64,000 bases of DNA. Origin: Enterobacter sp. 10-1. GTDB lineage: Bacteria; Pseudomonadota; Gammaproteobacteria; Enterobacterales; Enterobacteriaceae. Made by a program: the position numbers and the translations under genes. The first letter of the stretch is position 1. Each line of letters begins with the position of its first letter. Positions 56,205 to 64,000 of this stretch are shown in pieces. The stretch covers positions 310,001-374,000 of the forward strand of contig NISF01000003.1 of assembly GCA_002270295.1 (NCBI GenBank), given 5' to 3'. Under the pieces are notes generated by a model. It did not search any database. It had not been told where the DNA came from and saw nothing but the letters and a program-made list of their open reading frames with translations.

Positions 56205-57203
56205 ATGAATAAGAAGGTGTTAACCCTGTCTGCAGTTATGGCGAGTATGTTATTTGGCGCCGCGGCACACGCAGCTGATACCCGCATCGGCGTAACCATT
56301 TACAAATATGACGACAACTTTATGTCGGTGGTGCGTAAGGCAATTGAGAAAGACGGCAAATCAGCGCCGGACGTTCAGCTGCTGATGAATGACTCGCAAA
56401 ACGACCAGTCCAAACAGAACGATCAGATTGACGTCCTGCTGGCAAAAGGCGTGAAAGCGCTGGCGATTAACCTGGTGGACCCGGCTGCTGCAGGCACCGT
56501 TATCGATAAAGCGCGCGGACAGAACGTCCCGGTCGTGTTCTTTAACAAAGAGCCTTCCCGTAAAGCGCTGGATAGCTATGACAAGGCGTATTATGTCGGT
56601 ACCGACTCTAAAGAGTCCGGTATTATCCAGGGCGATCTGATCGCTAAACACTGGAAAGCCAACGCCGGCTGGGATCTGAACAAAGACGGCCAGATTCAGT
56701 ATGTGCTGCTGAAAGGCGAGCCGGGCCATCCGGATGCTGAAGCGCGTACCACCTACGTCATTAAAGAGCTGAATGACAAAGGTCTGAAAACTCAGCAGCT
56801 GCAGCTGGATACCGCGATGTGGGACACCGCTCAGGCGAAAGACAAAATGGACGCCTGGCTCTCTGGCCCTAACGCTAACAAAATTGAAGTGGTTATCGCC
56901 AACAACGATGCGATGGCAATGGGGGCGGTAGAAGCGCTGAAAGCGCACAACAAGAGCAGCATTCCGGTCTTCGGCGTTGATGCCTTACCAGAAGCGCTGG
57001 CGCTGGTTAAATCCGGTGCAATGGCCGGTACCGTGCTGAACGATGCCAATAACCAGGCAAAAGCCACGTTCGATCTGGCGAAAAACCTGGCGGACGGCAA
57101 AGAGCCGGCTGCAGGCACCAGCTGGAAGATTGAAAATAAAATCGTTCGCGTTCCTTACGTTGGCGTAGATAAAGACAATCTGAGCCAGTTTGTTGGCAAG
57201 TAA
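56205..57203 (+). CDS. mglB: Galactose/glucose-binding periplasmic protein MglB
   Basis: Periplasmic receptor for D-galactose and D-glucose, serving both the Mgl ABC importer and Trg chemotaxis. The precursor is 332 residues with signal ending AAAHA (residue 23); the mature start is [17 protein letters not shown]. Calcium site DLNKDGQIQ is near residue 157 and sugar-contact residues such as NNDAMAMG near 235 and VDALPEA near 260. First gene of mglBAC. A hairpin after its stop probably stabilises this abundant upstream message. Confidence 0.97.
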   Translation: MNKKVLTLSAVMASMLFGAAAHAADTRIGVTIYKYDDNFMSVVRKAIEKDGKSAPDVQLLMNDSQNDQSKQNDQIDVLLAKGVKALAINLVDPAAAGTVIDKARGQNVPVVFFNKEPSRKALDSYDKAYYVGTDSKESGIIQGDLIAKHWKANAGWDLNKDGQIQYVLLKGEPGHPDAEARTTYVIKELNDKGLKTQQLQLDTAMWDTAQAKDKMDAWLSGPNANKIEVVIANNDAMAMGAVEALKAHNKSSIPVFGVDALPEALALVKSGAMAGTVLNDANNQAKATFDLAKNLADGKEPAAGTSWKIENKIVRVPYVGVDKDNLSQFVGK

Positions 57204-57218
57204 TATTTAATACTCGGT

Positions 57219-57256
57219 TTTCGAGCTGCGGGTGAATACCATTTCGCAGCTCGAAA
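57219..57256 (+). repeat. mglB 3' stem-loop
   Basis: TTTCGAGCTGCG/CGCAGCTCGAAA (57219-57230 with 57245-57256) is a 12-bp stem without a T-run, 16 nt after mglB. It likely protects mglB mRNA or causes partial attenuation before mglA, 200 nt downstream. Confidence 0.6.
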
Positions 57257-57452
57257 TTCATCGGGTAGATGTACGGGCGTATCAGCTATAAATAAAATCA
57301 CTCGGGATGCGTTGAGATCAACGTCGCCGGTAAAATGGCCGCCTGAAGGATCTCCAGCCGCTACGCCCGATTATTCCTGATACAGAACCAGACTCTTATT
57401 TTGACGCTAATTCGTCAGCTGAGAGTGTGCATGAACGCAGCCAGGTATAACT

Positions 57453-58973
57453 ATGGTCAGTAATAATAGCGAACGGTCGGGCGAATTTTTGTTGGAAATG
57501 AGCAACATCAACAAATCATTTCCTGGCGTCAAGGCACTCGATAATGTCAACCTGAAAGTCCGTCCTCACTCTATTCATGCATTAATGGGCGAGAATGGCG
57601 CGGGAAAATCAACATTATTAAAATGTCTTTTTGGGATCTATCAAAAAGATTCCGGCAGCATTCTTTTTCAGGGAAAAGAGATCGATTTCCATTCGGCTAA
57701 AGAAGCGTTGGAAAACGGCATCTCAATGGTTCACCAGGAATTAAACTTAGTATTACAACGTTCGGTGATGGACAACATGTGGCTGGGGCGTTATCCCACC
57801 AAAGGCGTGTTTGTCGATCAGGACAAAATGTATCGCGATACCAAAGCGATATTTGATGAACTGGATATTGATATTGACCCGCGCGCGCGTGTGGGGACGC
57901 TATCGGTATCGCAAATGCAGATGATTGAAATTGCGAAGGCATTTTCCTATGACGCCAAAATCGTCATCATGGACGAGCCGACGTCATCGCTGACCGAAAA
58001 AGAGGTCAACCATCTGTTTAAGATTATCCGCAAGCTGAAAGAACGCGGCTGCGGCATTGTCTATATCTCCCACAAAATGGAAGAGATTTTCCAGCTGTGC
58101 GATGAGATAACCATCCTGCGCGACGGTCAGTGGATTGCCACCCAGCCGCTGGAAGGACTGGACATGGATAAGATTATCGCCATGATGGTCGGCCGCTCCC
58201 TGAACCAGCGCTTCCCGAGCCGTGAAAATACGCCGGGCGAGGTGATTCTTGAGGTGCGCAACCTGACGTCGCTGCGTCAGCCGTCGATCCGCGATATCTC
58301 CTTCGACCTGCATAAGGGCGAAATTCTCGGCATTGCCGGGCTGGTGGGGGCCAAGCGTACCGATATCGTTGAAACCTTATTCGGTATTCGCGAAAAGGCC
58401 AGCGGGACGATTAAGCTGCACGGTAAGAAAATTAATAACCATAGCGCCAATGAAGCCATTAACCACGGCTTTGCGCTGGTTACCGAAGAGCGTCGCTCTA
58501 CCGGGATTTACGCTTATCTGGATATCGGTTTTAACTCCCTGATCTCCAATATTAAGAAATATAAAAATAGGGTCGGATTGCTGGATAACTCACGCATGAA
58601 AAGCGATACCCAATGGGTTATTGACTCCATGCGCGTGAAGACCCCAGGACAGCATACGCAAATTGGTTCGCTGTCCGGCGGCAACCAGCAGAAGGTTATT
58701 ATCGGCCGCTGGCTGTTAACCCAGCCGGAGATTTTGATGCTTGATGAACCGACCCGCGGGATTGACGTCGGCGCTAAGTTTGAAATCTATCAGCTGATTG
58801 CCGAGCTGGCAAAAAGAGAGAAAGGGATCATTATTATTTCCTCCGAGATGCCGGAGCTGCTGGGTATTACTGACCGTATTCTGGTAATGAGCAACGGTCT
58901 CGTTGCCGGAATTGTTGAGACAAAAACCACTACGCAAAACGAAATTTTACGTCTTGCGTCGTTGCATCTTTAA
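57453..58973 (+). CDS. mglA: Galactose ABC importer ATPase MglA
   Basis: Fused double ATPase of the sugar (CUT2) type, 506 residues. NBD1 has Walker [10 protein letters not shown] near residue 48, signature LSVSQMQM near 152 and [11 protein letters not shown] near 170. NBD2 has a degenerate Walker A (GLVGAKRTD near 298), signature LSGGNQQK near 407 and [11 protein letters not shown] near 428. Couples ATP to MglB/MglC galactose uptake. It follows mglB after a 249-nt gap. Confidence 0.97.
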   Translation: MVSNNSERSGEFLLEMSNINKSFPGVKALDNVNLKVRPHSIHALMGENGAGKSTLLKCLFGIYQKDSGSILFQGKEIDFHSAKEALENGISMVHQELNLVLQRSVMDNMWLGRYPTKGVFVDQDKMYRDTKAIFDELDIDIDPRARVGTLSVSQMQMIEIAKAFSYDAKIVIMDEPTSSLTEKEVNHLFKIIRKLKERGCGIVYISHKMEEIFQLCDEITILRDGQWIATQPLEGLDMDKIIAMMVGRSLNQRFPSRENTPGEVILEVRNLTSLRQPSIRDISFDLHKGEILGIAGLVGAKRTDIVETLFGIREKASGTIKLHGKKINNHSANEAINHGFALVTEERRSTGIYAYLDIGFNSLISNIKKYKNRVGLLDNSRMKSDTQWVIDSMRVKTPGQHTQIGSLSGGNQQKVIIGRWLLTQPEILMLDEPTRGIDVGAKFEIYQLIAELAKREKGIIIISSEMPELLGITDRILVMSNGLVAGIVETKTTTQNEILRLASLHL

Positions 58974-58988
58974 GATCAGGGGCTTGCG

Positions 58989-59999
58989 ATGAGCGCATTA
59001 AATAAAAAGAGTTTTCTCACTTACCTGAAGGATGGTGGGATTTACGTTGTTCTTTTGGTCCTGCTGGCCATTATTATTTTCCAGGATCCCACCTTCTTAA
59101 GTTTACTGAACTTAAGTAACATTCTGACCCAGTCCTCGGTGCGTATTATTATCGCGCTGGGCGTAGCGGGGCTCATCGTGACTCAGGGGACCGACCTGTC
59201 AGCCGGACGTCAGGTTGGGCTGGCGGCGGTTATCGCCGCAACGATGCTGCAGGCGGTGGACAACGCCAACAAGGTCTTCCCGGATATGGCAACCATGCCA
59301 ATCCCGCTGGTGATCCTGCTGGTGTGCGCGATTGGCGCGGTGATTGGCCTGATTAACGGGATTATCATCGCGTACCTCAACGTGACGCCATTTATCACCA
59401 CCTTGGGTACCATGATTATCGTTTATGGGATCAACTCCCTGTACTACGATTTTGTTGGCGCCTCGCCGGTTTCCGGGTTTGACAGCCACTTCTCGCATTT
59501 CGCTCAAGGGTTTATTGCGCTGGGGACGTTCCGCCTGTCGTATATTACCTTCTACGCGCTGATTGCCGTCTTCTTCGTCTGGATCCTGTGGAATAAAACC
59601 CGCTTTGGCAAAAACATCTTTGCTATCGGCGGCAACCCGGAAGCGGCGAAGGTTTCAGGGGTTAACGTTGCCCTTAACCTGCTGATGATTTATGCCCTGT
59701 CCGGCGTGTTTTACGCCTTCGGCGGGCTGCTGGAGGCCGGACGAATTGGCTCTGCGACCAACAACCTCGGCTTTATGTACGAGCTGGATGCGATTGCGGC
59801 CTGCGTCGTCGGCGGCGTCTCCTTCAGCGGCGGCGTGGGTACCGTGCTCGGCGTGGTAACCGGCGTTATCATCTTTACGGTGATTAACTACGGGCTGACC
59901 TACATCGGCGTTAACCCGTACTGGCAGTATATTATCAAAGGCGCAATTATTATCTTCGCCGTCGCGCTGGATTCACTGAAATACGCGCGTAAAAAGTAA
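58989..59999 (+). CDS. mglC: Galactose ABC importer permease MglC
   Basis: BPD_transp_2-family permease, 336 residues with 9-10 membrane segments. LIVTQGTDLSAGRQVGLAAV near residue 62 and the coupling segment NPEAAKVSGVNV near 217 are typical of CUT2 permeases. It follows mglA by 15 nt. The E. coli preTA genes that follow mglC are absent. Confidence 0.96.
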   Translation: MSALNKKSFLTYLKDGGIYVVLLVLLAIIIFQDPTFLSLLNLSNILTQSSVRIIIALGVAGLIVTQGTDLSAGRQVGLAAVIAATMLQAVDNANKVFPDMATMPIPLVILLVCAIGAVIGLINGIIIAYLNVTPFITTLGTMIIVYGINSLYYDFVGASPVSGFDSHFSHFAQGFIALGTFRLSYITFYALIAVFFVWILWNKTRFGKNIFAIGGNPEAAKVSGVNVALNLLMIYALSGVFYAFGGLLEAGRIGSATNNLGFMYELDAIAACVVGGVSFSGGVGTVLGVVTGVIIFTVINYGLTYIGVNPYWQYIIKGAIIIFAVALDSLKYARKK

Positions 60000-60016
60000 C
60001 GAGCTCTCTTTATCAG

Positions 60017-60043
60017 GCCCGCGCAGTGCGCGGGCTTTTTTTT
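60017..60043 (+). terminator. mglBAC terminator
   Basis: GCCCGCGC-AGT-GCGCGGGC with an uninterrupted T8 run, directly after mglC. Confidence 0.92.
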
Positions 60044-60265
60044 GGCTGCGGCTGCGGTGAGCCCGTTTTTAAACCCCTGCAGGAGTGAAGGAATAAAGTC
60101 CAACCATAGGCGCCGGCTCGGCCGCTCTCCTACCGCAATATGTGGCGGAAGATCGCGCCGGTTTTATCTTGTCCGGAAAGATAATCACTTCTTGATGAAT
60201 CGGCTTTGGCTAAGTGACGCCGATGATAAGAGCGCTGAACCGGCCGATCCAGCGCTGCGCGAGCT

Positions 60266-61988
<1,723 letters not shown>

Positions 61989-62020
61989 GGCGTTGCCTCA
62001 TAACAATGTAATGGGAATCT

Positions 62021-62026
62021 AGTGTA
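62021..62026 (-). promoter_or_regulatory. cdd -10 element
   Basis: TACACT on the minus strand. The start near 62014 puts the proximal CRP site at -41.5, which supports this assignment. Confidence 0.6.
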
Positions 62027-62047
62027 CGGGCGGTGATGGCCTGTATA

Positions 62048-62063
62048 TGTGATTAATGTCTCA
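62048..62063 (-). promoter_or_regulatory. Proximal CRP site of cdd
   Basis: TGTGA-TTAATG-TCTCA, a nine-of-ten match to the CRP core, centred at 62055.5. Confidence 0.65.
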
Positions 62064-62070
62064 TTGTTTG

Positions 62071-62090
62071 TGCAACTCTATTACGTTGCA
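62071..62090 (-). promoter_or_regulatory. CytR operator of cdd
   Basis: TGCAAC and GTTGCA in inverted orientation with an 8-nt spacer (62071-62076 with 62085-62090), lying exactly between the two CRP sites. CytR is expected to bind cooperatively with CRP. Confidence 0.7.
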
Positions 62091-62098
62091 TTGATAAA

Positions 62099-62114
62099 TG
62101 TGATTTAAATCACA
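62099..62114 (-). promoter_or_regulatory. Distal CRP site of cdd
   Basis: TGTGA-TTTAAA-TCACA is a perfect CRP palindrome centred 51 bp from the proximal site. It lies directly after the yohK stop. Confidence 0.8.
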
Positions 62115-62116
62115 AT

Positions 62117-62812
62117 TTATCCCGCCAGGGCTAAAATCACCGGGAACAAAAACGGCGCGACCAGGGAGGTAATAATTCCGCACAGCACCAGCGCCAGCGA
62201 GCTGAAGGCCCCCTCCTGATAATCCATCTCCGCGCAGCGCGCGGTGCCCAGCGCGTGCGAGGCGGTACCCATCGACAGGCCGCGTGAGGCCTTGGTGTGG
62301 ATGCGCATCAGGTTTAGCAGCGTATGCCCGAAAACCGCGCCGAGGATGCCGACGAAAATAACGCATACCGCGCTGATCGCCGGAATACCGCCAATGCTGC
62401 CGCTGACCGCCATCGCAATCGGCGTCGTTACCGATTTCGGCATAATCGACGCGGCGATTTGCGGCGTCGCGCCCATTAGCAGCGCAACCGTCGTCCCGGT
62501 CACCATCGCCACCACGCTGCCGATAAAGCAGATGGTAATAATCGATTTCCAGCGGGCGCGAATCTGGTGAAGCTGCTCGTATAAAGGAAAGGCCAGCGCC
62601 ACGACCGCAGGCTGCAGCAGATCGTTGAGGATCTTACTGCCCTGAAAATAGCGGTCGTAAGAGATACCGCTCACCAGCAGAAAGGGGATGATGACCACCA
62701 TCGCCACCAGCAGCGGGTTGAGCAGCGGAAATTTAAAGCGCGCTGCCAGCCTGCGGGCGAGGAAAAAGACAATCAGCGTCAGCGGCAGTGACCACCAGAT
62801 CTCATGCATCAT
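62117..62812 (-). CDS. yohK: LrgB-family membrane protein YohK
   Basis: LrgB/CidB-type inner-membrane protein, 231 residues, about seven membrane segments with the motif [10 protein letters not shown] near residue 122 (seen here as [13 protein letters not shown]) and [14 protein letters not shown] near 178. Such pairs have been linked to holin-like lysis control or small-acid (pyruvate, glycolate) transport; which applies here is not known. It overlaps yohJ by four bases, so the two are coupled. Confidence 0.93.
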   Translation of the reverse strand: MMHEIWWSLPLTLIVFFLARRLAARFKFPLLNPLLVAMVVIIPFLLVSGISYDRYFQGSKILNDLLQPAVVALAFPLYEQLHQIRARWKSIITICFIGSVVAMVTGTTVALLMGATPQIAASIMPKSVTTPIAMAVSGSIGGIPAISAVCVIFVGILGAVFGHTLLNLMRIHTKASRGLSMGTASHALGTARCAEMDYQEGAFSSLALVLCGIITSLVAPFLFPVILALAG

Positions 62813-63207
62813 TTTTTACTTCCTTCTTGGCCGACCACTTTGCGTTCGCCGTGCACCAGGTGGGAGCTCCAGCTGACAACCAGAAAAACGACCAGCGTGC
62901 TGATGGTGCAGGAGACGGCGACCGGGCCGAGCTGAGCGCGGAGCAAATCCCAGTACTGCATCACGCCCACGCCAATGGGCACAAACAGCAGCGCCATATA
63001 GCGGATCAGCACGTTACAGCCGGGGTTAACCCACTTCGGCGGCATAATCTGCAGCGCCAGCAGTACGAACAAAATCAGCATCCCGATAATGCTGCCGGGG
63101 ATGGTGATAGGCAGCAGGGAGGAGATAAAAATCCCGGCGTATAAACAGGCGTAGATCAGGACAAATGCCCGCAGGTACTGCCAGATAATAATCAGTGATT
63201 GACTCAT
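62809..63207 (-). CDS. yohJ: LrgA-family membrane protein YohJ
   Basis: LrgA/CidA-type membrane protein of 132 residues with four membrane segments and the family patches [16 protein letters not shown] near residue 33 and [13 protein letters not shown] near 75. The start [15 protein letters not shown] (63207) matches E. coli; an in-frame ATG twelve codons upstream is unlikely. Forms an operon with yohK. A LysR gene lies 127 bp upstream on the same strand. Confidence 0.93.
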   Translation of the reverse strand: MSQSLIIIWQYLRAFVLIYACLYAGIFISSLLPITIPGSIIGMLILFVLLALQIMPPKWVNPGCNVLIRYMALLFVPIGVGVMQYWDLLRAQLGPVAVSCTISTLVVFLVVSWSSHLVHGERKVVGQEGSKK

Positions 63208-63334
63208 GGTAATAACCCTTGATGAACCGCATTCATCATACAATTAAACCCAAAAATGTGCTACCGGTCACAACATGAATTATACGCATAGCTGGAATAG
63301 AGCAATGGAACCCTGCGCGCGGGCAGCGTCACGG

Positions 63335-64000
63335 CTACGACTCCTGCGATAAATAATCAAGAAACCGGCTGAGGGCAAGCGATGGCGTTTCACTTTTTCG
63401 CCAGAATACCCCGACGCTACCTTTTTGTTCGATGCGCGGCAAATTAAGAATCGCCAGCTGCTGCTGTTCGGCAAAGCGCTGCGCCAGGCGTAAGGAAAGA
63501 ATAGAGATCATATCGCTGCTTTGCAGCAGATTGCTGGTGACGTTCATCGACGCCGACTCGATGGTATTTTCCGGCAGCATAACGCCGTTATCGACCAGGG
63601 CGTTGTCAATGCTCAGGCGGATCGGCGTGCCGGTTGGCCAGACTATCCAGCGCCAGTGGGCGAGGTCGGCCCAGCCGAGGCTCGGCATCTGCGCCAGCGG
63701 GTGATCGGGGCGGGCGACGAAGCACACCGGCTCGGTGTACAGCACCCGATAGTTAAGCGGCAGCTCCAGCGCTCGTCCGCCCACCCGTCCCACCACGACG
63801 TCCACCACCCCGGAGAGCAGATCGTGAAGCAGGGGAGTCATCACCTTTTCCTCAATGTTCAGATGCAGGCTCGGCATCTCCTTGAGCAGCGAGAGAATGG
63901 CCAGCGCAACGCAGTCGGTGGCCACCGGCGAACAGCCGATCATCAGGCTGCCCACCAGCCCGCCCTGTTTAAAGCGTTCGATCTCATACTGCGAGCGGGA
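63335..64000 (-). CDS. LysR-family regulator, partial (5' end off window)
   Basis: C-terminal 221 residues of an LTTR. The reading frame is open to the window edge, so the HTH domain lies outside. The visible part is the effector-binding domain: GSLMIGCSPVATDCVALAILSLLKEMPSLHLNIEEK is the usual first strand/helix and GVVDVVVGRVG the second. No homologue is present here in E. coli K-12, where dusC is near yohJ. It may control yohJK, as CidR does for cidAB in Gram-positive bacteria. Confidence 0.85.
   Translation of the reverse strand, partial: SRSQYEIERFKQGGLVGSLMIGCSPVATDCVALAILSLLKEMPSLHLNIEEKVMTPLLHDLLSGVVDVVVGRVGGRALELPLNYRVLYTEPVCFVARPDHPLAQMPSLGWADLAHWRWIVWPTGTPIRLSIDNALVDNGVMLPENTIESASMNVTSNLLQSSDMISILSLRLAQRFAEQQQLAILNLPRIEQKGSVGVFWRKSETPSLALSRFLDYLSQES

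Overview
The window is about 57-58% GC, densely packed with single-copy housekeeping genes, and reads as core chromosome of a Klebsiella/Raoultella-type enterobacterium. The species is not resolved. The OmpC-type porin is close to Klebsiella OmpK36, tRNA-Pro(GGG) has the enterobacterial sequence, and gene order follows the E. coli K-12 ompC-to-yohJ segment with lineage-specific insertions and losses. I see no insertion sequence, prophage, integron, plasmid origin, rRNA operon or CRISPR array.

Layout. (1) 1-6076: edge of the micF promoter, ompC, apbE, the ada-alkB alkylation repair operon and yojI. (2) 6227-13027: MgtE magnesium channel, a convergent SulP anion transporter, mqo, eco, an AI-2E-family membrane protein and proL. 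The nap-ccm-narP block that E. coli K-12 carries nearby is absent. (3) 13105-16310: yejM and yejL divergent from yejK. (4) 16352-20125: an accessory four-gene cassette of DeoR regulator, NudK-like Nudix hydrolase, secreted serine hydrolase and LysR regulator. (5) 20183-33013: rplY, radD, rsuA-bcr, yejG, the yejABEF peptide importer, pdeN and mepS. (6) 33438-40422: lpxT, yeiR, yeiQ divergent from uxuA, efpL, yeiW and setB. (7) 40755-44526: the fruBKA operon behind two Cra operators. (8) 44605-54732: nfo, yeiH/yeiE, lysP, a CirA-like receptor with a Fur box, yeiG, folE and yeiB. (9) 54888-59999: galS and mglBAC with CRP and Gal operators. (10) 60266-64000: sanA, cdd with a CRP-CytR-CRP promoter, yohJ-yohK and a LysR gene cut by the window end.

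How the parts work together. Carbon uptake dominates the right half: fructose PTS (Cra), galactose/methyl-galactoside ABC (GalS, CRP), hexuronate genes yeiQ/uxuA, lysine permease and SetB efflux. The left half is about envelope and repair: porin, ApbE flavinylation, alkylation repair, YejM control of LPS synthesis, MepS and LpxT. No clearly novel defence or mobile system was found. The most attractive leads are the regulator-bounded Nudix/serine-hydrolase cassette at 16352-20125, a Zur-like box in front of the COG0523 GTPase gene yeiR, a 25-bp dyad upstream of eco, a CRP-like palindrome upstream of mepS, and the LysR gene upstream of the LrgAB-type pair yohJK. Comparisons with E. coli and Klebsiella are from memory and were not computed.
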